Of a stretch of 9,871 nucleotides of DNA, positions 1 to 6,254 are shown in pieces. The stretch comes from Acidobacteria bacterium RIFCSPHIGHO2_01_FULL_67_28. GTDB lineage: Bacteria; Acidobacteriota; Terriglobia; Acidiferrales; 2-02-FULL-67-57. Within the stretch, counting starts at the first letter, position 1; each line of letters begins with the position of its first letter. Both the position numbers and the translations under genes were made by a program. Where the stretch lies: contig MEKM01000034.1 in NCBI GenBank assembly GCA_001766965.1, forward strand, positions 1 through 9,871, read 5' to 3'. Below the pieces are notes generated by a model, which saw only the letters and a program-made list of their open reading frames with translations, ran no database searches and had not been told where the DNA came from.

Positions 1-78
1 CACCAGGGCGTGGCCGCAGCCGCGGCAGTAGGGCAGCGCTGCGTCCGGGGCCAGGTAGAGGCTCGACTTCTCCTCCAT
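1..78 (-). CDS. 2-oxoacid:ferredoxin oxidoreductase, beta subunit (N-terminal fragment)
   Basis: The first 26 codons of a gene that leaves the window on the left. The peptide begins MEEKSSLYLA and contains YCRGCGHALV, the Cys-x-x-Cys-Gly-His motif found at the N-terminus of thiamine-pyrophosphate-binding beta subunits of 2-oxoacid:acceptor oxidoreductases (usual form CPGCGH). In this family the beta subunit carries TPP and a 4Fe-4S cluster and, with the alpha subunit, oxidatively decarboxylates 2-oxoacids to acyl-CoA while reducing ferredoxin. The start codon shares one base with the stop of the alpha-subunit gene (TGATG). A GGAG ribosome-binding site lies five bases upstream inside the alpha gene, so the two are probably translationally coupled. 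The substrate (2-oxoglutarate, branched-chain keto acid or pyruvate) cannot be decided from this fragment. Confidence 0.88.
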   Translation of the reverse strand, partial: MEEKSSLYLAPDAALPYCRGCGHALV

Positions 79-1205
79 CACTTCTCCGCCGCGCGCACGG
101 CGCGCGCGATTTCGGCCGGGCTGATGAGCCCGCCGATTTTGTTGACCCCGAGCACGCGCCGGTGGCCGAGACACGGCGCCAGCGCGGCGCGGTACTGCCC
201 GGTCAGGTTCTCCTCGGCGACGATGACCGTGTCCACGCCGGCCAGCGCCCAGTCAAGCTCCCGCCGCGGCACGGGGAAGAGGGTGAGCGGCTGGAGGAAG
301 GAGAGCCGGACGCCCTCGGCGCGCAGCGCCGCCACCGCCTGGCGCGCCGCCCGCGCGCTCACGCCATAACTGATGAGCAACGCCGGCGCGCCGGGGTCGA
401 GATCGGGCCGCACCAGGGCCATTTCGTCGGCGTGGGCGGCGATTTTGCGCTCGAGGTGGCGCAGGACCTCGAGGACTTCGGGAGAGTTCTTGCGCAGGCG
501 TCCCTGCTGGTCGTGGGCCGAACCGGTGACGGTGACCTTGACGTCGCCGCCCACCGGCGCGAAGGTGGGCACCTCGTCGGCACCGGCAAAACCGTAGGTG
601 AGGAACGGCCGGTCGCCGGCGAAGCGCGGGCGAGTGGCCTCGACGGGCCGGGGCAGCGCTTCGTCTTCGACCACTTCGCTCGTCATCCCCACTTCCTTGT
701 CGGAGAGCACGACCACCGGCGTGCGCAGCCGCTCGGCCCAGCGGAAGGCTTCCAGGGTGAGGGCGTAGCACTCGGCGGCGTTGCTCGGAGCGAAGACCGG
801 CACGGTGTAGCCGCCGGAGGTCGAGAACTCCGCCAGCCAGACGTCGCCCTGGGCGCCTTGGGTGGCGCCGCCCGTGCTCGGGCCCAGGCGCTGGACCAGA
901 GCCACCACCAGCGGGGTCTCCGTCATCAGCGCGTATTGCAGCGTCTCGATCATCAGCGCCCAGCCGGGGCCGGAGGTGGCGGTCATGGCCTTCAGCCCGC
1001 GCAGGCTCGCCCCCACGCAGTAGCAGAGCGAGGAGATCTCATCCGGCGCAGAGAGCGCCAGGCCGCCCTGCGGCGGCAGCTCGCGCATCATCACTTCGTA
1101 GATTTCCGAGGCGGGGGTGATGGGATAGCCGGCAAAAAAGCGGCAGCCGGCGGCCAGGGCCCCGGCGGCCACCATTTCATTCCCCGAACAAAGCCGGCGC
1201 GGCAT
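78..1205 (-). CDS. 2-oxoacid:ferredoxin oxidoreductase, alpha subunit (KorA/VorB type)
   Basis: A 375-residue protein. Near the N-terminus, GNEMVAAGALAAGCRFFAGY followed by PITPASEI is the signature start of the pyrimidine-binding domain of 2-oxoacid:acceptor oxidoreductase alpha subunits. It continues with VQRLGPSTGGATQGAQGD (about residue 105) and a second, transketolase-C-like domain ending in the VAEENLTGQ region (about 330). The length fits the stand-alone alpha form; there is no fused gamma domain, so a separate gamma subunit gene is expected, probably beyond the left edge. The enzyme is cytoplasmic and makes acyl-CoA and reduced ferredoxin from a 2-oxoacid. The ATG at 1205 lies 22 bp after the stop of the receiver-like gene and has only a weak, distant purine stretch, so coupling to that gene is plausible. 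KorA and VorB variants cannot be separated by eye, so no symbol is given. Confidence 0.9.
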   Translation of the reverse strand: MPRRLCSGNEMVAAGALAAGCRFFAGYPITPASEIYEVMMRELPPQGGLALSAPDEISSLCYCVGASLRGLKAMTATSGPGWALMIETLQYALMTETPLVVALVQRLGPSTGGATQGAQGDVWLAEFSTSGGYTVPVFAPSNAAECYALTLEAFRWAERLRTPVVVLSDKEVGMTSEVVEDEALPRPVEATRPRFAGDRPFLTYGFAGADEVPTFAPVGGDVKVTVTGSAHDQQGRLRKNSPEVLEVLRHLERKIAAHADEMALVRPDLDPGAPALLISYGVSARAARQAVAALRAEGVRLSFLQPLTLFPVPRRELDWALAGVDTVIVAEENLTGQYRAALAPCLGHRRVLGVNKIGGLISPAEIARAVRAAEK

Positions 1206-1221
1206 GGGTTTGGTTGACGGC

Positions 1222-1235
1222 CTGCCTTCAGGCAG
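1222..1235 (-). other. Short palindrome over the stop codon of the receiver-like gene
   Basis: The 14-base stretch CTGCCTTCAGGCAG is an inverted repeat. In the minus-strand RNA it can form a five-pair stem capped by UGAA, and that loop contains the UGA stop codon of the receiver-like gene. It sits 16 bases before the start of the alpha-subunit gene, where a ribosome-binding site would be expected to begin. It could affect re-initiation between the two genes. That role is inference, and a chance palindrome of this size is possible. Confidence 0.3.
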
Positions 1236-1620
1236 CCTTCTCCCGCTGATGCTGGCGGATGGTCTCTTGCAACATCTCGTGGAAAGCCTGGATGGGCGTG
1301 GCGGGCCGCACCACGTGGAAGGTCCCGTGGCCGAGCTCCTCCAGCATGTACTCCTCGCTCTCCGGCTCGACGAAGAGAAACACCGGTACGCGCACCGAGC
1401 GCTGGCAGATCTCCCGCAGCAGCCGGCACTCGGCGGTGTAGGCCGGCGCCGCCTCGCAGACCACCGCGTCCACCGAGGTGTTCTCCAGGCGCAGCCCGGC
1501 TTCGTAAGGATCGGCCGCGTATTGCAGCCGGTAGCCGAACGAGCGCTTCAATTCCTCCATCGCCCAGCGCAAAGCCGGGCCAGGGGCCACCACCATGATC
1601 GCGCGACTCTTTTCCAACAT
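1228..1620 (-). CDS. Receiver-like protein lacking the phospho-acceptor aspartate
   Basis: A single-domain protein of 130 residues. The layout is that of a response-regulator receiver: a first strand IMVVAPG (residues 8-14), a GYRLQYAADPYEAG segment (29-42), a third strand DAVVCEA (51-57), PVFLFVEP (79-86) and a closing FHVVRPATP (101-109) where receivers have their K-P. Key residues are missing. The acidic pair after the first strand is Ala-Pro (12-13), the phosphorylated Asp is Glu56, the switch Thr/Ser is Val84, and the conserved Lys is Arg105. It therefore probably works without phosphorylation. I chose the ATG at 1620 because GGAGGTGG stands just before it; a longer reading to 1689 lacks such a site and gives an unreceiver-like N-terminus. 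There is no output domain. Position 22 bp ahead of the oxidoreductase genes suggests one transcript and a regulatory or assembly role, which is inference. Confidence 0.72.
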   Translation of the reverse strand: MLEKSRAIMVVAPGPALRWAMEELKRSFGYRLQYAADPYEAGLRLENTSVDAVVCEAAPAYTAECRLLREICQRSVRVPVFLFVEPESEEYMLEELGHGTFHVVRPATPIQAFHEMLQETIRQHQREKAA

Positions 1621-1832
1621 GAGCCACCTCCGCGGGCGGGCGAGGCCCCCGCGCCTCGCACACACCTCCCGCTGCGTTGGTGTGCACACGGCTTTCCCTT
1701 GCGGCAGGAGAGCAGCGGCTATATTGTCTTGATTCTAAAAGAATTAGAGTGAGCGGTCCGGGCCCCGGCGGCTGGCCCGCGAGATGGCCTGCGCGATTTC
1801 GGCCAACCGGGGCTTTTCACTCCCCGGCGCGG
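1621..1832 (-). promoter_or_regulatory. Upstream region of the receiver/oxidoreductase cluster
   Basis: Gene-free stretch of 212 bp before the receiver-like gene. It holds a strong ribosome-binding site (GGAGGTGG, about 1624-1632, read on the minus strand), a perfect 10-bp palindrome GTGTGCACAC at 1680-1689, and an AT-rich island with the inverted repeat ATTCT-AAA-AGAAT at 1732-1744. Read on the minus strand, the island contains TAGAAT (1732-1737), five of six bases of a sigma70 -10 box, but the -35 position (CGGACC) is poor. A promoter and operator here are plausible but unproven. Between 1744 and 1830, one minus-strand frame is open with coding-like third-position GC (reading KPRLAEIAQAISRASRR) and stops at 1744-1746. 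It may be the tail of a gene cut by the neighbouring 108-bp element. Confidence 0.35.
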
Positions 1833-1940
1833 CTAGTGCCGTTCCAACTAACTGGAACATCTCAGCTAGAGTGCGAGGGTGCGCAGTGACTGGAAGTCCG
1901 GACGCAGGGAATTAGGCGGAAAAAGTTGGAACGGCACTAG
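1833..1940. repeat. 108-bp MITE-like element, copy 1
   Basis: The element is bounded by a perfect 17-bp inverted repeat, CTAGTGCCGTTCCAACT at 1833-1849 and its reverse complement at 1924-1940. Just inside the left arm, GTTCCA-ACTAAC-TGGAAC forms a second small hairpin. A second element with the same ends and exactly the same length lies at 3279-3386. The interior is too short to code for a transposase and has no convincing open frame. Ends of CTAG are what insertion at a TA or CTAG target would leave, as in IS630-like or IS5-like transposition, but there is no longer target duplication. The right end overlaps the last two codons of the M16 peptidase gene, so transcription from that gene would make an RNA with a 17-bp stem. 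Confidence 0.75.
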
Positions 1941-3211
1941 CAGGCCAGGTCGTCGCGGGTGATTTCGAGGCTGTCGAGCGGCCCGAGCAGCGTGGCCCCG
2001 AGCAAATCCGGCCGGAAGAATTCTCGGGCGACGGCTTGGACATCGTCGGGGGTGACCGCATCCACCGCCGCCAGAATTTCGTCGGGGGTAAAGCTGCGCC
2101 CGAAGTAGATCTCTTCGCGGGCGAGCTTGGTCATGTGGGCGCCGGTGGACTCAAGCGAGAGCATCAGGTTGCCTTTCAAGTGCTCCTGGGCGCGGCGCAG
2201 GTCTTCGAGCGGCACCGGCTCCCGCTTGAAGCGGGTCAGCTCCACCAGGATGAGCCGCAGGGTCTGCCGGGCGGTCTCCGGGGCCGTGCCGGCGTAGACG
2301 GACAGGCAGCCGGTGTCGCGGTAGGCGCTGATGTCGGAGAAGATGGCGTAGGCCAGGCCCTCCTTCTCGCGCACGTTCTGGAAGAGGCGCGAGCTCATGC
2401 CTCCGCCCAGGATGCTGTTCATCACGCTGACGGCGAAGCGCTGCGGGTGCGGCAGCGGGTGCATGGGGACGCCGGCGCAGAGGTGCACCTGCTCGAGCTC
2501 GCGCTTGGTCCGCAGGCTGATGCGGGCGTGCGGCTGCGGGACCGGGTCCTGCCGCCCGTCCCGGTGGGGGGTGAGCCGGCTGAACTTCTCCGCCACCAGC
2601 CCCACCACGCGCTCATGCTCGAGCCGTCCGGCGGCGGTGATGAGCATCTGGTTCGGGGTGTACCAGCGGCGGAAGAACTCGAACAGCTGCTCCCGTCCGA
2701 TGCCCGCCAGGCTCTCGCGCGTCCCCAGGATGGGCCGGCCGATGGCGTGGTCGAGCCAGAAGTTCTGCGAAAAGATTTCGTGGACCAAGTAGTCGGGGTT
2801 GTCCTCCTCCATGCTGATCTCTTCCAGGATGACGTTGCGCTCCTTCTCGACGTCGGGCTCGCGGAAAACGGGCGCGAGCGCCAGGTCGGAGAGCACCTCG
2901 AAGGCGCGGGGCAGGTGCTCGTCCATCACCTTGGCGTTGAAGCAGACCATTTCTTTGGCGGTGAAGGCGTCCATCTGCCCGCCCAGGGTGTCGATCTCGC
3001 GGGCGATGTCTTCGGCCGAGCGGCGCTCGGTGCCCTTGAAGACCATGTGCTCGATGAAGTGGCTGATGCCGGTGACCGGGGCCGGCTCGATGCGCGAGCC
3101 GCTCTTCACCCAGATGCCCACCGCCGCCGAGCGCACGTGCGGCATGGCCTCGGTGATGACGGTCAGGCCGTTCGGGAGCGCTTCTTTCCTGATCGTGTTG
3201 GGTTCGCCCAT
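1937..3211 (-). CDS. M16 family zinc metallopeptidase
   Basis: Taking the ATG at 3211 gives 424 residues, the usual size of small bacterial M16B peptidases related to mitochondrial processing peptidase beta. The inverted zinc motif HFIEH is at residues 51-55, followed by MVFKGT, and the distal zinc ligand is Glu131 within ILEEIS. The N-terminal motif LPNGLTV and the later SSRLFQNVREKEGLAYAIFS (second domain) are also canonical. No signal peptide is seen, so it is likely cytoplasmic, degrading peptides; the physiological substrate is unknown. An in-frame GTG at 3262 with an upstream GGAGGG would add 17 residues. I prefer 3211 because MGEPNTIRKEALPNG resembles typical family starts. The stop codon TAG (1937-1939) and part of the last codon lie inside repeat copy 1. 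The second repeat copy lies 67 bp before the start codon. Confidence 0.93.
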   Translation of the reverse strand: MGEPNTIRKEALPNGLTVITEAMPHVRSAAVGIWVKSGSRIEPAPVTGISHFIEHMVFKGTERRSAEDIAREIDTLGGQMDAFTAKEMVCFNAKVMDEHLPRAFEVLSDLALAPVFREPDVEKERNVILEEISMEEDNPDYLVHEIFSQNFWLDHAIGRPILGTRESLAGIGREQLFEFFRRWYTPNQMLITAAGRLEHERVVGLVAEKFSRLTPHRDGRQDPVPQPHARISLRTKRELEQVHLCAGVPMHPLPHPQRFAVSVMNSILGGGMSSRLFQNVREKEGLAYAIFSDISAYRDTGCLSVYAGTAPETARQTLRLILVELTRFKREPVPLEDLRRAQEHLKGNLMLSLESTGAHMTKLAREEIYFGRSFTPDEILAAVDAVTPDDVQAVAREFFRPDLLGATLLGPLDSLEITRDDLAC

Positions 3212-3278
3212 CCGCCTCGGGTCCTCGGAAAAACTTGTAGCACAACCGCGCCGGATTTGCACCCGCCGTTGCCCTCCC

Positions 3279-3386
3279 CTAGTGCCGTTCCAACTATCTG
3301 GAGCTAATTCGCCCGATTGAACAAGTCACGTTGGGCTGTTCTGGGCTACTGTGCTTTTTGGGCGAAGCGAGTTGGAACGGTACTAG
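3279..3386. repeat. 108-bp MITE-like element, copy 2
   Basis: The left arm CTAGTGCCGTTCCAACT (3279-3295) is identical to that of copy 1. The right arm (3370-3386) is its reverse complement with one change (T at 3381). Total length is 108 bp, as in copy 1, and both copies lie in the same orientation. A gapless comparison by eye of the 74 interior bases gives about 30 matches, clustered next to the arms (A-CTGGA-C on the left, GGCG-A on the right), while the centre is largely unrelated. The element occupies half of the 217-bp gap between the divergent M16 peptidase and rlmN start codons, so it either carries or displaces promoter sequence of one of them. I could not find a good -10/-35 pair inside it. 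Confidence 0.75.
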
Positions 3387-3428
3387 AATGAAGGCTTGCG
3401 GGTTTCCTTCGAGGCTTCCCGCGTACCC

Positions 3429-4475
3429 ATGCCCACCGAACTCCTCGGCCTGACGCTGGAGGAGCTGCGCCGCCTGGCGGGCGCGTGGGGCGAGCCCGCC
3501 TATCGCGGCCAGCAGCTCTTCCACGCCCTTTACGCCGAGCGCCGTTTCGCCTTCGCGCGCATGACGAATCTCTCCCGCTCCTTGCGCGAGCGCCTGGAGC
3601 GCGACGCCGGCATCACTCTGCCGGCCGTCCAGCAGCGGTACACGAGCGCCGACGGCACCGTGCGCTACCTGCTGCGGCTGGCTGACGGCCGCGCCATCGA
3701 AACCGTCTGGATGCCAGAGGCGCGCCGGCAGACGCTCTGCCTTTCGACCCAGGCCGGCTGCGCCGTGGACTGCCACTTCTGCGCCACCGCCCAGCTCGGC
3801 CTGCTGCGCAACCTGACGGCGGGGGAAATCGCCGGCCAGACGCTCGTTGTGCTGGCCGACCAGCCGCGGCAGCGGCCCACGACCAACATCGTCTTGATGG
3901 GCCAGGGCGAGCCGCTGCTTAACTACGAGGCCACGCTCAAAGCTGTCCAACTGTTCGCCGACCCGAAGGGGATGGCGATTCCGCTGCTGAAGATCACGCT
4001 CTCGACCTCCGGCATCGTCCCCGGCATCCGCCGCCTGGCTGCCGAAAAGCGCCGGCCGAAGCTTGCCGTCTCGCTCAACGCCACGACCGACGCGCAGCGC
4101 GACGCTCTCATGCCCATCAACTGCAAGTACCCGCTCGCAGAACTCTTCGACGCCTGCCGCCGCTACCCGTTGCGGGCGCGCGAGCGGCTGACTTTCGAGT
4201 ACGTGCTGCTGGGCGGGGTGAACGACACGGCCGAGGACGCCCGCCGGCTGGTCAGGCTGACGCGCGGGCTGCGCGCGAAGGTGAACCTCATTCCTTGGAA
4301 CGCCGTGGCCGCGCTGGCGTATCGCGCTCCGACCGACGACGCCGTCGAATCCTTCCAGCAGATTCTTCGCCGCGGCGGGCGGCTGGCCTTCATCCGCCGC
4401 TCGCGCGGGCAGGACGTGGCCGCCGCCTGCGGCCAACTGGCCTCGCTGGACTCTTCGGCTCCCCCGGCGACCTGA
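3429..4475 (+). CDS. rlmN: 23S rRNA (adenine-2503-C2)/tRNA (adenine-37-C2) methyltransferase RlmN
   Basis: A radical SAM enzyme of 348 residues that makes 2-methyladenosine at A2503 of 23S rRNA, and at A37 of some tRNAs in E. coli. The cluster motif Cys-x3-Cys-x2-Cys is at C111, C115 and C118 (GCAVDCHFC). The two mechanistic cysteines are present: C104 in TLCLSTQ, matching E. coli Cys118, and C334 in AAACGQL, matching Cys355. MGQGEPLLNY, KITLSTSG, LAVSLNAT and LIPWN are further family hallmarks. The absence of an adjacent fused domain and the DVAAACGQL ending fit RlmN better than the resistance enzyme Cfr. I chose the ATG at 3429 (MPTELLGLTLEEL), which matches family N-termini; an upstream TTG at 3396 would add 11 untypical residues. 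The ribosome-binding site is weak (GAGG about 14 bases upstream). Confidence 0.96.
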   Translation: MPTELLGLTLEELRRLAGAWGEPAYRGQQLFHALYAERRFAFARMTNLSRSLRERLERDAGITLPAVQQRYTSADGTVRYLLRLADGRAIETVWMPEARRQTLCLSTQAGCAVDCHFCATAQLGLLRNLTAGEIAGQTLVVLADQPRQRPTTNIVLMGQGEPLLNYEATLKAVQLFADPKGMAIPLLKITLSTSGIVPGIRRLAAEKRRPKLAVSLNATTDAQRDALMPINCKYPLAELFDACRRYPLRARERLTFEYVLLGGVNDTAEDARRLVRLTRGLRAKVNLIPWNAVAALAYRAPTDDAVESFQQILRRGGRLAFIRRSRGQDVAAACGQLASLDSSAPPAT

Positions 4476-4581
4476 CCCTCTGCCCACCCGAGCCCCCCAC
4501 CCGGGTGACGGGAGGGTTTGCCCCATTCACCTCCGGCGGCGCCCCTTTGGCCCCTGAATCCGGGGGGTTGGCACAAAACGG

Positions 4582-4610
4582 TTGACACCCCTGTCCCCGG
4601 GTCTTACACT
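4582..4610 (+). promoter_or_regulatory. Sigma70-type promoter for the B12-radical SAM gene
   Basis: A perfect -35 box TTGACA (4582-4587) is separated by 17 bp from TACACT (4605-4610), a four-of-six match to the -10 consensus. Transcription would start near 4617-4620, giving a leader of about 45 bases to the TTG start at 4662. This is the best promoter in the window. It lies downstream of an in-frame ATG at 4518, so it argues against that ATG as the start of the radical SAM gene. CCGGGG/CCCCGG arms at 4560-4565 and 4595-4600 flank the -35 box and could form an operator-like inverted repeat, though this is weak. Confidence 0.6.
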
Positions 4611-4661
4611 CTGGCGTACAATTGGGCCTGGGGTTCTTGCCTGCGCAGGGGCGGGCGAATT

Positions 4662-6149
4662 TTGCGGATTCTCTTTTACGTTCCCGACAACGCGATTACC
4701 CGCAGCTTCATGCCCACGCTGTGGCCGCATCTATTGAAAGCTCTCACTCCGCCCGGCCATGAGGTCATCACCGTAGACGGCAATGCGGTCCGGCTGCGGC
4801 CCGACGAGCTCGCCGACTACGTGCGCCGGGAGCGGGTGGACCTGGTGGGCATCGGCGGCATGACCCGCACCATCCACCGCTCTTACGCCGTGGCCGACAG
4901 CCTGCGCGCCCAGGGCGTGCCGGTGGTGATGGGCGGGCCGCACGTCAGCGAGGAGGCGGACGAAGCCCTGGAGCACGCCGACGCCGTCGCCTGCGGAGAA
5001 GCCGACGATCTCTGGCCGCAGATGCTGGCCGACTTCGAAGGCGGGCGCCTGCAAAAGGTCTACCGCACCGAGGAAAAACCCAGCCTGGAGAACTACCCCC
5101 TCATCAACTGGCAGGGGATGGACTTTAAGCAATTCACGCTGCTGCCGCGCTGGACCTACCGCCTGCTGCGCGCGGCCGGCTACGAGCGCTTCGACATCAA
5201 CGCCACTCCCCTGGAGACCGGCCGCGGCTGCCCCTACCGCTGCGACTTCTGCACCGTCAGCCCCTTCTTCGGCGAGAAGGTCCGCTTCCGCACCAATGAA
5301 AGCGTGGTCGAGGAGCTGCGGATGCTGCAGCGCCTGGGGCGCACCTTCGTCTTTTTTGTGGACGACAACTTCGCCATCAACCCGCCGCGCACCAAGTCGC
5401 TCCTGCGCGCCATGCTTGACGCGGGCGTGCGCATCCCCTGGGCCGCGCAGATTTCCATGAACCTGCTGCGCGACCCGGAGCTGCTCGACCTGATGAAACG
5501 CTCCGGCTGCATCGGCGTCTTCATCGGCCTGGAGTCGGTGCTGCCGGAAAGCCTGGCCCAGGTGAGCAAGAGCTTCAACAAGCCCGAGGAGTATGCCCAC
5601 ATCATCGCCGAGCTTCATCGCCGCGGCATCTACTCGATTACCGCTTTTATCTTCGGCATCGACGCCGACCGGCCCGGCGTGGCCGGGAAGACTTGGGACG
5701 TCCTGCGCGGCTGGACGCCGGGCTTCTTCCCCGTCTTCAGCCAGCTCACCCCGCTCCCCGGCACGCCGCTTTTCAAGAAGCTACTGCAAGAGAACCGCCT
5801 GGAGCAGCGCCACTGGCTCAACTACCGCCCCTACGGCGCCGCCTTCCGGCCCAAGCAGATGACCCCGGCGGAGCTCGAAGGCGAAATCCGGGCGGCCTGG
5901 AAGTTGGCCTACAGCAGTACGAGCGTCTTCGAGCGCATGCGCCGCCTGCGCGGGCGTCGCTGGACTCACAAGCTCGTCTATCTCTTCGCCACCCTGGTCT
6001 TCCGCAGCGTCTATTTCCGCCAGTTGACCGCCCGCGCCTGGCTGCGCGCCGTCTGGGGTTACCGCCGCTCCCTCTGGGAAGTGTTGGCCGGGCGGCCCTC
6101 CGAGGCTGAAACTCCCACCTCCGAGCCGGACCTGGCCGCCGCCGACTAA
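4662..6149 (+). CDS. B12-binding-domain radical SAM protein of unknown substrate
   Basis: Read from the TTG at 4662, the protein has 495 residues. Residues 1 to about 130 form a cobalamin-binding-like Rossmann domain: it starts with RILFYVPD, then GIGGM, and GGPHVSEEADEA (from residue 91) and ACGEADD are the usual markers. It lacks the DxHxxG histidine motif, as is common in this class. The radical SAM cluster motif GRGCPYRCDFC supplies C190, C194 and C197, followed by FFVDDNFAINP and FIGLES. The C-terminal part (after about 380) resembles the DUF4070-type tail of this class, and the last dozen residues are low complexity. Relatives include methylases acting on unactivated carbon and lipid or hopanoid modifying enzymes, but no neighbour here indicates the substrate. 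The TTG start is chosen because the promoter at 4582-4610 excludes the ATG at 4518 and because the family begins with a strand like MRILF. Confidence 0.85.
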   Translation: MRILFYVPDNAITRSFMPTLWPHLLKALTPPGHEVITVDGNAVRLRPDELADYVRRERVDLVGIGGMTRTIHRSYAVADSLRAQGVPVVMGGPHVSEEADEALEHADAVACGEADDLWPQMLADFEGGRLQKVYRTEEKPSLENYPLINWQGMDFKQFTLLPRWTYRLLRAAGYERFDINATPLETGRGCPYRCDFCTVSPFFGEKVRFRTNESVVEELRMLQRLGRTFVFFVDDNFAINPPRTKSLLRAMLDAGVRIPWAAQISMNLLRDPELLDLMKRSGCIGVFIGLESVLPESLAQVSKSFNKPEEYAHIIAELHRRGIYSITAFIFGIDADRPGVAGKTWDVLRGWTPGFFPVFSQLTPLPGTPLFKKLLQENRLEQRHWLNYRPYGAAFRPKQMTPAELEGEIRAAWKLAYSSTSVFERMRRLRGRRWTHKLVYLFATLVFRSVYFRQLTARAWLRAVWGYRRSLWEVLAGRPSEAETPTSEPDLAAAD

Positions 6150-6168
6150 CCTGGTCGGAAGCATTCCT

Positions 6169-6235
6169 GGGCAACCCGCCGGTGCTAAGGCACGACCGGT
6201 CCCCGAGCGGTGCCGAACCGGTCGGCCGGCTGCCC
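6169..6235 (+). promoter_or_regulatory. Nested inverted-repeat leader before the 50-residue gene
   Basis: Three pairs of arms nest around one centre: GGGCA 6169-6173 with TGCCC 6231-6235, GCCGG 6178-6182 with CCGGC 6226-6230, and CGACCGGT 6193-6200 with ACCGGTCG 6217-6224. The right sides are almost continuous while the left sides have bulges of 4 and 10 bases. An alternative stem GGCAC 6189-6193 with GTGCC 6210-6214 would compete with the innermost one. The structure ends 10 bases before the AGGAG ribosome-binding site of the next gene and 19 bases after the radical SAM stop. There is no U-run, so it is not a classical terminator. A cis-regulatory RNA or a ribosomal-protein-like binding site is possible. 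I match it to no known riboswitch. Confidence 0.4.
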
Positions 6236-6254
6236 TTCCTGGCTTAGGAGAACC

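Noticed and set aside
1833..1940. Longer target-site duplication flanking the 108-bp elements
   Set aside because: Bases outside the CTAG ends (GCGCGG and CAGGCC for copy 1, CCTCCC and AATGAA for copy 2) do not match. Only a TA or CTAG duplication hidden in the ends remains possible.
2036..3307. Open frame of 423 codons on the plus strand opposite the M16 peptidase
   Set aside because: Low-complexity antisense shadow of a clear peptidase gene, with no ribosome-binding site or motif.
3294..4526. Open frame of 410 codons on the minus strand opposite rlmN
   Set aside because: It is an antisense shadow of rlmN in high-GC DNA. It has no family features and rlmN is unmistakable.
4518..4661. ATG at 4518 as the start of the radical SAM gene
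   Set aside because: The Pro-rich extension has no family resemblance, and the promoter at 4582-4610 would start transcription downstream of it.
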